Positions 52,208 through 62,379 of a stretch of DNA of 64,000 nt are shown here, piece by piece. The stretch covers positions 185,051,551 through 185,115,550 of the forward strand of contig JBOZIK010000001.1 of assembly GCA_051453625.1 (NCBI GenBank). Reading direction: 5' to 3'. How positions within the stretch are numbered: position 1 is the first letter of the stretch; every line of letters starts with the position of its first letter. This DNA comes from Welwitschia mirabilis (Eukaryota; Gnetophyta; Gnetopsida; Welwitschiales). The notes beneath the pieces are model-generated. The model saw nothing but the letters and a program-made list of their open reading frames with translations. It did no database searches and was not told the origin of the DNA. The translations under genes and the position numbers were made by a program.

Positions 52208-53447
52208 TAAAGGATCTAGAGTCCTAGAGGGGGAGGTGAATAGTTTTTAAAAAATAAATAAACTCAAAGGCTATCTTAACAAGTATTGAATACTAAAAGA
52301 TTTTGTACATATGAAGTATAAAAATTAATCTAAAAGAAAAATAATTAAAATCACAAAATAACAATGGATATAAACACATGATTTATAGTGGTTTGGGAAA
52401 CCTCCTACTCCACTTTTAGTGATTAGCTTCTATCCAAGCCTGATCTAGATTTTTATTAATTACTTTCTAGGTTTTTCATATTCATCTTTAACCTTCTGCA
52501 ATTGAAATTTTTAGAGGCTTAGTATAAACCTTTAGAGATAATGCTTTTTAATGTCAATAGCATGCTATCATGCACAGGTTCCACCAGCTCTAAAATATGA
52601 TGGTACTACACTATTTAAAATGATAACATAACACATGTACATATAGTACAAATTAATTAATCAAAGTACTGATTATTACAAAAGATGTTCATTCGTTTTC
52701 GGTCAAATAGAAGATGTGCCAAAAGGTTGTACAATGATTCTGATGGCTGACAAATATATAGAAGATACATTTTAGAGTTTTATAAGTAAATTCGATTCTC
52801 TAATGGATTAAAAAAAGGAGGCCAATGGCTAGAAAAATCCCATTTCTATCATGACTGGTTGAGCACNNNNNNNNNNTCATTAAGTGTTGTCACCGAATTC
52901 AATTTCCCCCATTTTCTTTTAATTGACCCAACCTATTTTTGTTTTCATGTCTAATTGACCTCTTAAGGATCTGGTCGACTGCATGTTCAGTTAACCACAT
53001 TTTGGTTTGGTTAATCCCATATGTAGAAAAGTGTAGAGTAATATTTTTAGCTTAAATCTAGTTGATCCCTTAGGAATCCAGTCAATCCCTTGATGACAGA
53101 AGATGAAAACATTTTACTCTAGATTCAATCAACCTCTTAGGATTCTAATTAACCCTTTAATGATTAGATGTAATAAACTTATTGCACATGTCTAGTTGAC
53201 CTATTAGGAATGTAGTTGACCCCTTAGTAATCTATTTAGATACTTTTTGATATTGGTTTAGTTGATCCCTTAGGAATTTGATTAACTCCTTTAAGGAATT
53301 ATAATTTATTAGGTTCAAGTAAGGCTTGTGTTAAATATTTGCATCTTTTTAATTATAAGGATTAATATTTTCTACAAAGAATACAACATGTTTTGCTATA
53401 CTAAATAATGATAGTTTAATATCAACTTGGAAAATTATAATTTAAAA
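52208..53447 (-). repeat. 3' LTR of copia D
   Basis: 1240 bp including 10 N at 52867-52876. On the plus strand it starts TAAAGGATCTAGAGTCC (TG decayed to TA), lining up with TGAAGTATCATGAATCC at 60996, and ends TAATTTAAAA next to the purine tract. Confidence 0.87.
52915..53300. repeat. Degenerate GTTGAC/CCTTAGGAAT array in the left-hand LTR of D
   Basis: At least six imperfect units of the type CTAGTTGACCCCTTAGGAAT occur, alternating with related 'vattaaccccttaataat' text. The spacing is irregular, about 25-60 bp. The other D LTR carries the counterpart at 61640-62100. Confidence 0.75.
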
Positions 53448-53460
53448 ATCTCCCCCTTTG
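53448..53460 (-). other. Polypurine tract of copia D
   Basis: The minus strand reads CAAAGGGGGAGAT directly before the LTR at 53447, a typical plant copia tract. Confidence 0.87.
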
Positions 53461-53944
53461 ATATTAATGGTAAACTCTACTTAGTTGAACATATTGATTA
53501 GAAAACTCCCTCTTAGAAAATGCCCATTAGATTTGCAAAAGCTTATTAATAATTTAACCAAAATTAAGCATTCAAAATGGTTTTTTGAAGAGAGTGTTAT
53601 ATATAAATAATTTGAAGTATATTTCATGAGAGATGTAATATTCATTAATAGAAATGATAAAATCATTAATTATGGAAAATGTAATATGCATTGACAATAC
53701 AAAATGACACAAACTTATTTTTATTACTTAGTTTTAAGTATTACAATAAAAAGGTATTCATAAGAGTAATTATAACTAAGAAAACCTAATAAGCACTACT
53801 AAGAATAACTGATAATATTTGATACCAATTGATATAAGAACTAAAAATATAACTACTATTTCTACCCCTTTTAACATTAATGACGAAGGAAAGAAAATTG
53901 AAAAGAATAATTACAACTAAAAAATAACAAAAAAAAGAAAAAAT

Positions 53945-54990
53945 CAATCAGATTCTTCTTCTTTCTCCTCCTCCTCAGATTCTTCTTCAGAACCTAGGTC
54001 TTCTTCTTCTTCCTCTTTTTTGTCTGCCTTTTGAGTACAGCTACTGGCTTCCTTAAAAATGTTAGCAACCTAACATCTTGATGTAATCAGAGCCTCTTTC
54101 ATGTGACTTATAAAAGAACTAACTCTTTAAGTATAAAAGAATATCTTTAGGAGAGGACTACTTAGGAAAAGAAGACTTAGAAGATTTCTTAGAGTAAAAG
54201 AAAATATGCATTTGAGATAGGGTTACATTCCTAATAATAGACATAGTAGTTAAAGTTTCTAACTTAGGATGCAACTAAGCTCTAAATTAATAATAGATAT
54301 TTGCAATTAAAATAGAGTAAGAAAGAGCCCTATTTTGTGACACTCCAATAGAAAGACCATATTTTTAAGCATAATGGTAGAAGCATTAATAGAATAACTA
54401 GTTCTTACCAAATGCAACATGTAAGCTCTATAGTTGGAGGTCTCATCATGATGACCTAGCAAAGGTAAGAAATTATATGTAAAAACCAAATGCAAAAAGC
54501 AGTAATTTGGGATAAGGTAGGATGTGAAGAGGATAGTTTTTCATCAAATAAACTTATCACAAAGCTCTATGGTGATATCTACCTTATCCTCCATGGAATT
54601 CAATAGGAGTCAAAACCCCTCATAATCTCCTCTAAGAATATTTGTAAGATAGGCTATAAGATCTGTAGTAATCATAATTCTTATACCCAAAATAAGGGTT
54701 ATTATGGCAAAGGAGTTGGCATCAAAATAAGCATTATACTAAAACTTTTCATTAAGAAAAGGATAAGTTGATCTAAAGACATCAATAAAATGAGACAAAT
54801 CAAGTTCATTCAATAATCTTACCACATATCTTAGTTTCCTAAGCTCCCTAGAAGCAACAAGCCTTTCCTAGTAGATAGGACGTTTCTCAAAAATTCTTCG
54901 TGAACTTATCCAAAGCCTCATATAACATTATAGAGTAAAAATACCTTGAATATTTGCTTGTTGGCTTCTTTTGCTAAGATCTCCTTAAGG
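53945..54990 (-). pseudogene. Third ORF of copia D (unnamed, 3' of pol)
   Basis: A degenerate minus-strand frame begins near 54990 (eroded RRIFEKRPIY) and passes LVASRELRKLRYVVRLLNEL (~54855-54800), FRSTYPFLNEKF (~54775-54740) and FDANSFAIITLIL (~54725-54690). It continues with an open part at 54495-54307 (62 codons, with HLVFTYNFLPLLGHHDETS and NMVFLLECHK). The end (about 54030-53945) is a Glu/Asp/Ser-rich tail with runs of five and four Glu. The middle resembles the plant-specific 'putative plant transposon protein' type domain often found behind copia pol. I recall the general pattern only, so this assignment is tentative. Sireviruses carry an env-like ORF at this place. The function is unknown. 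Confidence 0.6.
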
Positions 54991-55026
54991 GACCATCTAT
55001 CATTTGAAAGCATGTGGCACTTCCTG

Positions 55027-55065
<39 letters not shown>
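55027..55065 (+). repeat. Uninterrupted run of 39 A
   Basis: It lies in the spacer between RNase H and the third ORF of copia D (T-run on the element's own strand). No retroposed sequence is attached to it. A perfect run of this length among heavily mutated sequence must have expanded recently, or be a sequencing or assembly artefact. Confidence 0.95.
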
Positions 55066-55070
<5 letters not shown>

Positions 55071-55549
55071 ATCTAAGAGAGACAGGTGGACAGGTGTTAA
55101 TGAAAAAGGTTAGGACTTGATAATATTTTATAAAAAAGGGGGATTAAGTTAAATTTAAAAGAAAAATTAGGTCCACTACTTATTCTCCTATACTATAACC
55201 CTACAGGTCTAGTTGGTTAGGTTATGATCTAGTTAACTCAAAGACTCAGGTCAAAAAATTTCTTGGTCTAGTCAATTGACTCTTTAGATTGGTCAACCTA
55301 ACTAGATTTAGGTTGATCTAAGAAAGACCAAAAGATCAAATGAAAATATGGTCTACTAACTTCTTCTTTAGATTTAGTCAACCAAATGCAACATTTGGTT
55401 AACCACACTACCTTTAGTTGAAGGATGGATAGACAACACCCAGTTCACTATAAAGTCTTAGAAAGTTATCAAAGTTTAAGGGTCTTATGAAATATTAGTT
55501 AGTTGTCTATCAAGGCTAATAAAATTCACTAAAATATTGCCTTTTTCTA

Positions 55550-57239
55550 CTTGATCTCTCAAAAACTAATGTTTCAATTCAATCTATTTAGTTTCAGAAT
55601 GTTGAACTGAGTTCTTTGAGATATTAATTGTATTATCACAAAAGATTAGAACTTGTTTAGAATTTATTCTAAAGTCTTTTAGAATTTCCTTTATTCAAAG
55701 AAAATGAGTACAACAACTCCCTACTGCTATATATTCTTCTTTTCCTATGAAAAGAGGGGATAGAGTTTTGCTTCTTACCTATTCATCCTACTAAACATGA
55801 TCATAAAAGGAAATAATTTTCATTAGTTCTTTTTTTGTTATCTTTACACCTAGCCCAGTCTGCATCACTAAAGCCTATAAGTTTAAAATATGTCTCTGTA
55901 GAATATCATAATCTATGGTAACTTGTGTCTCTTAATCTTTTTGATATCTTAAAGATGTGATTCCTTTGGTTGAGTTTGATATCTAGCATAAACTACAACA
56001 CTGAATATTATATCAAATCTACTTGTAGTTAGATATAATAGACTCGCTATCATGCTTCTATAATGTTTTTAGTTTGCAAATTTTTCATGTTCATCAAAAT
56101 TGATCTTGCAAGAAGTTGATATAAGCATGTCGGTTGATTTTGCATTTTCTAGTCTAAAACGTTTAATTGAATCCCTTGCATATTTGGATTGAGATATGAA
56201 AATTCCATGTTTTGTTTTTTGATTTGAAGACCAAACAACATAAGAACTTCACCAATCATACTCCTTTCAAATCATGTTTTCATAATACTAGTAAATTCTT
56301 TTGATAAGACTTCATTTAAGGCTCCAAAAATTATGTCATCTACATAGATTTAAATGATAATAAAGTTCTTATTAAGATTTTTAACAAATAACATTTCATT
56401 CACAACTTTATAAGTATAGCCATTTTCATTGATAAATGTAGTTAGTTTTTCATACCAAGCCCTTGGAGATTGTTTCGATTCATATAAGGTCTTTTTTAGT
56501 CTACACACATGAATTGGTTTGTGTGGATTTATAAAACCTTAAGGTTGTTTTTACATAAACTTCTTCATTGATATTTTTATTCTAAAAGGAACATTTTACA
56601 TCTATCTGAAAAACTTTAATGTTCTTAAAGGTTGCATATAATAGAAAAATTCTAATACTATCTAGTATAGCTATAGAGCACAAGTATCATCTACACCTAT
56701 TCCTTCAATCTCTTTGTGTCCTTGGGCCAATAATCTTGCCTTGTTCTCAATCATATTATTTTGTTTATCACACTTGTTCTTAAAGATTTATTTTGTTTTA
56801 ATAATGCTTTGATCTAAGTTTTTTTAACATCATTTTTTTTAAATTATTGAATATAATGTTTCATAACCATCATCCATTATTTAAGTGATTTTGCCTCTTC
56901 AAACTTTTTGGGTTTAATTTAAAAGACATAATAAATATCGGCACCAACATTTTTAAAAGAGTTTATTATTTGAATTTTTGAGCTAACATCTCCAATGATG
57001 GACTCTAATGGGTGATCTTTTATCTCTTTAAACTTTTTGAAAGAAACCTCTTGAGATGACTCTTTTTCCTTTTTGATTATTACTTCTTTTATTGTGAAAG
57101 TACTTGGATTTATATTTTATTCACCATTTTAAGAAAGAAGTCTTATGCTAAAATCATCTATTTGAATATTTATAGATTTTTCTACTATTAGACTTCATTT
57201 CTTAAACACTCAATAGGCTCTACTTCTAGTTAAGTATCT
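55550..57239 (-). pseudogene. Copia D reverse transcriptase and RNase H remnant
   Basis: On the minus strand: PIHVCRLKKTLYESKQSPRAW at about 56517-56460 (consensus LKKALYGLKQ.PRAWY), then the catalytic box YVDDI at 56346-56332 with both Asp intact, then RNase H with IGFSDADWARCKDN at 55879-55838 (first catalytic Asp present), and a broken SKKQNS..S..EAEYIA region near 55780-55730. Stops and at least one frameshift interrupt the frame. Confidence 0.85.
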
Positions 57240-57601
57240 TAAAAAGATTATTTCATTATCTTTGAACTCAAATCTGCTCAAGTGTTACCTATCTTTTAAT
57301 ATAAAGCACTTACTTCCAAAGACTTTATAATATAAAACATTTGGTTTTATTCCTTTCCAAAGCTCATAAGGAGTTTTATCCATACCTAGTTTTAGGTAGA
57401 TTTTATTTATAATGTAGTAAGTAGTGCTTATTACTTCAGCTAAAAATATTTTAGAAACCTTTTTATCATTTAACATTGTTCTAGCCAATCCTTAAAGGAT
57501 TTAGTTTTTCCTCTTAACAATTCCATTTTATTAAGGAGTCTTTAAGGGTAAGAACTAATGTTCTATATAATAGTCTACATGATACTTTTTACAAATATGG
57601 T
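57240..57601 (-). pseudogene. Copia D integrase, part beyond the solo LTR
   Basis: Minus-strand text after the solo LTR resumes with CKKYHVDYYIEH and a broken LKTP..NGIVKRK segment (consensus PRTPQQNGVVERKN). It then enters the 67-codon open frame at 57488-57285 with MARTML, FLAEVISTTYYIINKIYLK, TPYELWKGIKPN and VFGSKCFIL, an almost standard copia integrase C-terminal part. Upstream sequence is at 58659-59255. Confidence 0.85.
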
Positions 57602-58653
57602 TATTGCAGTGTGTATTTGTGCAAGTTTTACATTCAAAGNNNNNNNNNNNNNNNNNNNNNNNNNNGATATCTTATATAATACATCATACTAGTATGAGTG
57701 GGAGTAGATCCAAAATGTCATATCTCATTAAAGTCTATGAGACAAAATTTAGGTTACTTTGCAAATAAACTAGGAACCAAAAATAGATAATAATGCATGA
57801 AATAAAAGTATATTACAAAATGCAATATGCAATCTAAACTAACATGCAATGCAATAATAACCATAACTCTACTTGCTTTCAGCCTTAACAAAGAATGCCC
57901 TTAATGATCTATATCATCTAAAAAAGTGTTAGCAGATCAAGGGCAATCATAAACTATAATGGTAATCAGAAAACCTAAGATGCAAACATAATAATAAAAC
58001 CAAGTTTTATATTAAAAGAGTAATACCATCTAGATTACAAAATAGCTAGGTCTTAATGGAGAATACACAACCCTCCACCAAGTGCACGCCTTTCTACAAC
58101 ACTCAAGATGGATCTCCTATCCTTTGACCTCCTATCAAAAGAATTTCTAGTGTAACAAAGATGAGAAGGAGAATTAAAGGTCATAGCAGAAAAAGACAAA
58201 CAATAGGTGTGATTAGGTGCACTCATAAATGAAATGGATAAAATGATCAAAGGTCATTATCAAAGTTAGTTACATGTCAATTTTATCTGAACTATCATTG
58301 AGATAATAAGGAGGAACACAACACATTATAAAATATGACTTAGATTGATGACTTATTGGTGATTCAGTGGTCTACATTAGCGGTTGTTATCCTACATGTC
58401 ATGGGGATGATAGAGGAATAATGGTCTTCTTTGATCATTTCCTTGAAGAGAATTTATCATTTTTGTCATTAATTCTTCTTCAAAGATCTGTGCATTAGAA
58501 AGTGCCTTTAATACATCAAATTTGGGTAAGAATTGCATTTTTCCAAGATTTCCTCTTGTATCTCCAAAATCCTCAAAATTGCACCTAAACATATATAAAA
58601 GTATTGCAAAAAAACTCACAAACTCCATCAAATAATCTTAAATTAGTAGTGCA
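57602..58653 (-). repeat. Solo LTR of family E, inserted in copia D integrase
   Basis: It aligns with the LTR at 3626-4695 from end to end but has no internal element sequence on either side. Both flanks are copia D integrase. Flanking 5-mers are ATGGT (57597-57601) and ATAAT (58654-58658), equal apart from two G-to-A changes. A 26-N gap lies at 57640-57665. It is most simply explained by insertion of a full element followed by LTR-LTR recombination. The small minus-strand frames at 58053-58250 and 58392-58631 are LTR shadows. Confidence 0.8.
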
Positions 58654-58835
58654 ATAATGATTTTCAAATTCTCCTTCATGATCACTTAATTTTTTTTTCA
58701 TGATGTATCCATTCTCATTTTGAATTTTATTGCAAGTTTCAACACAACTTTTATAAGTTTTAGCTTTATTTCCTAGACATTTTATTTAGACCAGACCTAT
58801 CCAGTTCATATGAATGAATTTAAGAGGCATAGAGA

Positions 58836-59255
58836 CTATATTTTTACTTTTATGAGAAGTCTTTTAACTTGTTTTCCTTTTTGACATACATCACAAAGCC
58901 CATGTTTTTTAATTTTTATCTTGGGGATTCCTTTCATAATTTCCTTTTTAATAATGGTTTTGAGATGATCATAATTTGCATGTCCTAAATAGTGGTACCA
59001 TAGCTTTTCTTGATTTACATGATAAAAAGAAGAAGTAGATAAAGACTGGTCAATGTTGTAAACATTATCTATTCTATTTGCTTTAAGAAGAACATCATTC
59101 ATTTTTTCATGTCTAATTTCACACTTTTTATAATCAAAATTAACTTTATAACCTTTATCACAGATTTGACTAATACTTAGTAAATTATGTTTAAAATCAT
59201 TTACATATGAAAACTTTATTAATCCTAGGCATGTTACCTGTACTGATGCTCCCAA
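58836..59255 (-). pseudogene. Copia D pre-integrase and integrase zinc-binding domain
   Basis: A 139-codon open frame, the longest undisrupted pol piece in the nest. It holds FKHNLLSISQICDKGYKV (consensus L..NLLSISQLCD.G), EKLWYHYLGHANYDHL (consensus LWH.RLGHA....L), and CDVCQKGKQVK, which together give the H-H-C-C zinc site. It continues downstream in a broken frame (58835-58659) through SMPLKFIH, KIQNENGY and an SDHEGEFEN-like segment carrying the catalytic region. It stops where the solo LTR is inserted at 58653. Confidence 0.85.
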
Positions 59256-59289
59256 TCCCTTTAATATTATCCTCCATTAAAGTCATCCA

Positions 59290-59420
59290 AATGTTAAAAT
59301 CTTGATTTATCACTTATCATGTGTCAATAACAACCACTATTCAAATAATAGCTAGTTCCATTTGATACTTTAAAAGATGTTTAGATTAATAAACTTTTTA
59401 AATTATTAGCTCTTGTCCAC
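59290..59420 (-). pseudogene. Copia D protease active-site region
   Basis: The minus strand reads YYLNSGCY, a stop, then HMISDKSRF, at about 59385-59330. The plant copia consensus is W.LDSGCSRHMTGDK. The catalytic Asp is Asn (GAT to AAT) and the Arg codon is a stop, so the protease is dead. Confidence 0.78.
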
Positions 59421-59949
59421 TTAGTCTATTTGGATTGTTGTGATACACATTCCCCTATGATAAATTTAAAAAAAAGGTACTAATATAATTTAACAAGATC
59501 ATTAACTTTATATCATTGTAAAATAATTTATAATGATTTGTCTTTCTATAAAAATTACATGCAATTTTTGACATATAATTATTTTGCTATGTTACCTGAT
59601 TTGACTGATTTCATGTTCTTAAAGGGATGAATTCAATATCTTTCTTATCATAAATGAGTTTGTATCTCAAGCATCTATTTTAATTTACTTGAACTACTTG
59701 AAAATTTATTTACAATGTGTGACAAGATTTTTACCTCTTGAGTAAGTTTAGAGTTTTTTGTTTGAATCATCTTATAATTTGTCTCTAACTCTTTCTTTGA
59801 TCAGAAACTTAACTATGTTGTTTGGATCATTGATTCACTTTGCCAATTTTTCACATTCTGAGTAAAGCTCTTAACATGTACTTTTAAGTTTCCTTTTATA
59901 TTCTTCAATAATATCTAAATCATTTGGTTCTATTTGGTAAGGTGTATTC

Positions 59950-60950
59950 TTTATGGGAGAGGCTATTACCATGAAAGAAAGTTTTTAGTCTCCATCTGAT
60001 CTCTTCTATTATTTGAACATTCATTTGCAACATGTTTATATCCCTTACAAGCATAGCATTAAATCTCCTTTTCTTGTTCTTGATCTCTTCTTAGTTTCAA
60101 ATGATCCATCTTTGATCTTCTACTTGATTTACCTTATATTTTTCTTTCATGTAAAAATTGTTTAAATCTTCTTGCCAAAAGAGCAACCTCATCTTCATCA
60201 AGATCTTCATTTAATTTTTTAGATCTATATTCTTTTTTCACACTTTTTAACATAAGACTTTTTTTTTTTTGTGTTTAGCAAATTTTAACTCATAAATTTG
60301 AATATTACCTTGAAGTTCCTTAAGTATCATTTGACTAATATTCTTACTTTTTTCAATGGTTGTAACATTTGGCTCAAAGAATTTTGGAAGAGATCATAGA
60401 ACTTTTTGAATAACATTTCCCTCATCCATTCTATTGCCTAGAATGACCATAAAATTTACAATGTCTATCAATCTAGACAAGAACTCTTGTGAAGTCTCCT
60501 ATTCTTCCATGTAAATATCTTTAAACTTGGAAATGAGCATCTGTAGCTTTGTCTCCCTTATAGTAGATGTTCCTTTATTTACTATTTCAATAATATCTGA
60601 AGCTTTTTTAGCATTTTAATAGTTCATAATCCTCTTAAATTCATCTACACACACTACACAAAAAATAGCATTAATAGCATGAGCATCTAGGATAGCTTTA
60701 GCTTTAGTGGTGTGGGTCCATTAATCTTGAGATTTTTCTATCAAAATGGTGGTTCTATTAATATCGGTTTTGGATAGTTTGGGTATGATATATCCATTAT
60801 AGATTATCTCCTCTATGTGTACATCTAAGAATCTAAGAAATATTCTCATATGGGCCTTCTAGTAAGCATACTTTATCCCCTTAAACATGGGTGGTCTTCC
60901 AGTACAAAGACATCTAAAGAATTACTCATATTTAGGGTTCATAAGTATAG
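59950..60950 (-). pseudogene. Copia D gag remnant
   Basis: Starting near 60940 on the minus strand with MNPKYE, the frame carries GRPPMFKGIKYAY.KAHMRI at about 60902-60845, matching the copia gag start RPPLF.G.NF..WK.RM. Next come DAHAINAIFCVVCVDEFKRI near 60690-60630 (consensus A.N.L...L...EF..I) and LISKF-type capsid text. An intact zinc knuckle lies at 60058-60017, CYACKGYKHVANEC (C-x2-C-x4-H-x4-C). Stops include TAG at a Trp position. Intact gag packages the element RNA. Confidence 0.8.
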
Positions 60951-60980
60951 ATCTATTAGGATCTACCAATAACTCAACCT

Positions 60981-60993
60981 AGCTCTGATACCA
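60981..60993 (-). other. Primer-binding site of copia D (tRNA-iMet)
   Basis: The minus strand reads TGGTATCAGAGCT, an exact match to the usual plant copia primer site, two bases from the LTR. It is the only fully intact primer site in the window. Confidence 0.93.
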
Positions 60994-60995
60994 AA

Positions 60996-62239
60996 TGAAG
61001 TATCATGAATCCTAAAGGGGGGATGAATAGGTTTTAAAAATTAAAAAAAAAACTCCAAGGCTATCTTCACAAGTATTAAATTCTAAAATATTTTTGTGCA
61101 TATGAAATACAAAAATTAATCTAAAAGAAAAATAACTAAAAACATAAAATACCAATGGAGATAGACACACATAGTAATTTAATAAATTCCTGCTCTAATC
61201 TGAGTGACTACGTTCTACTCAAGATTGATCTAGATCTTCATTAATCACTTTCTAGGTCTTTTAGGTTTACTTATAACCTTTTTATAATTAAAATTTTTAG
61301 AGGTTTAGTATTAATTTTTTGAGATAATACTTTTTGGTGTTAATAGTATGCCATAATGCATAGGTTCCATCAAATTTAAAGTATAATAATGATGGTACTA
61401 CACTATGTGAAATGATAACATAATCCACATATGTACAGTGCAAACTAATTGACTAAAGTACTACTAAGCATAAAAGATGTTTGTTCTTTTTGATTAGATA
61501 GAAGATGTCAAAAATTTTGTATAATGATTTTGATGGCTAACAAATATATAGGAGATACATTTTAGGGTTTTACAAGTAAATCAAATTCTCCAACTGATAA
61601 AAACAAGAATTAATGACCATAAAAATTCCATTTCAATCATGATTGATCAACCTCTTGAAAGGTCTAGTCGATTCCATTGAGTGTCATTACTAAATCAATT
61701 GCCCCATCTTCTTCTAATTGACCTAATATCTTGACATCTTCATGTCCAATGATTCCTTAGGAATCTAGTCAACTACATACTTGGTTGACTACATTTTGGT
61801 TTGGTTGACTCCATCTATAGAAAATTGTAGATCAACATTTTTAGCTAGGTCTAATCAACCCCTCAGCAATCTAGTTAACCCCTTAATAATAAAACATGAA
61901 AACATTTTACTCTAGGTCTAGTTGACTGCTTAGGAATTTGTTTGACTCCTTAATAATCAGATGTGATAAACTTATTGCATAGGTTTGATTAGCCCCTTGG
62001 GAATCCAGCCAACCTCTCAGTAATCTATTTTTAATACTTCTTAATATAATTTTGATAAACCCCTTAGTAATTTGATTAATCCCTTTGAGGCATTATAACT
62101 TATCAAGTTTAGGTAATATTTTGATAAATCTTGCATCTTTTAAAATACAAGGATTAATAATTTTTACAAAGAATACAACACATTTTGCTATACCAAAAAA
62201 TGTTAATTTAACATTAACTTAGCAAATTATAACTTAACA
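60996..62239 (-). repeat. 5' LTR of copia D
   Basis: On the plus strand it starts TGAAGTATCATGAATCC two bases from the primer site and ends ACTTAACA, 1244 bp. It aligns throughout with 52208-53447. Its right half holds the GTTGAC-type array. Confidence 0.88.
61640..62100. repeat. Degenerate GTTGAC/CCTTAGGAAT array in the right-hand LTR of D
   Basis: Units such as CTAGTTGACTGCTTAGGAAT and related variants parallel the array at 52915-53300. It was therefore present when the element inserted and is part of the LTR design, not a later local expansion. Confidence 0.75.
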
Positions 62240-62244
62240 TAAGC

Positions 62245-62330
62245 TACTTAGAAGCTAGAGGAAATAATTTAAAAAAATAATATCCAAATCTTTTTGAATC
62301 TCACAATATATAGTTAGGTATTCTTTAGCT
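62245..62330 (+). pseudogene. C-terminal stub of gypsy C pol beyond copia D
   Basis: When D and one 5-bp target copy are skipped, the frame coming from 52207 continues here with T, a TAG at the place of an expected Trp, then KLEE. This is the EATW.LE motif that ends many gypsy pol proteins. The agreement of frame and motif supports the insertion boundaries. Confidence 0.68.
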
Positions 62331-62370
62331 CTTTATATATCTTAATTTTCAGAAGTAAATCAGTCTAGGT

Positions 62371-62379
62371 AGGGGAGGA
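62371..62379 (+). other. Polypurine tract of gypsy C
   Basis: AGGGGAGGA lies directly before the TGTCATATCCC start of the right LTR, the expected plus-strand primer position. Confidence 0.8.

Larger units (their letters stand above)
52208..62239 (-). mobile_element. Copia retrotransposon 'D' with an extra 3' ORF, inserted in gypsy C
   Basis: On the minus strand: LTR (62239 to 60996), an exact tRNA-iMet primer site, gag, protease, integrase, RT, RNase H, a spacer, a third ORF with an acidic tail, a polypurine tract, and LTR (53447 to 52208). The total is 10.0 kb, or about 9 kb without the nested solo LTR at 57602-58653. It is long for copia and comparable to Sireviruses, which also carry an extra ORF after pol. 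The target duplication is GAAGC (52203-52207) against TAAGC (62240-62244). D is the best-preserved element here, with an intact primer site, zinc knuckle and YVDDI box, but stops still interrupt every domain. Confidence 0.88.

Noticed and set aside
55027-55065. Poly-A tail of a SINE or processed pseudogene
   Set aside because: No target duplication or retroposed body adjoins the run. It lies within continuous copia D sequence.
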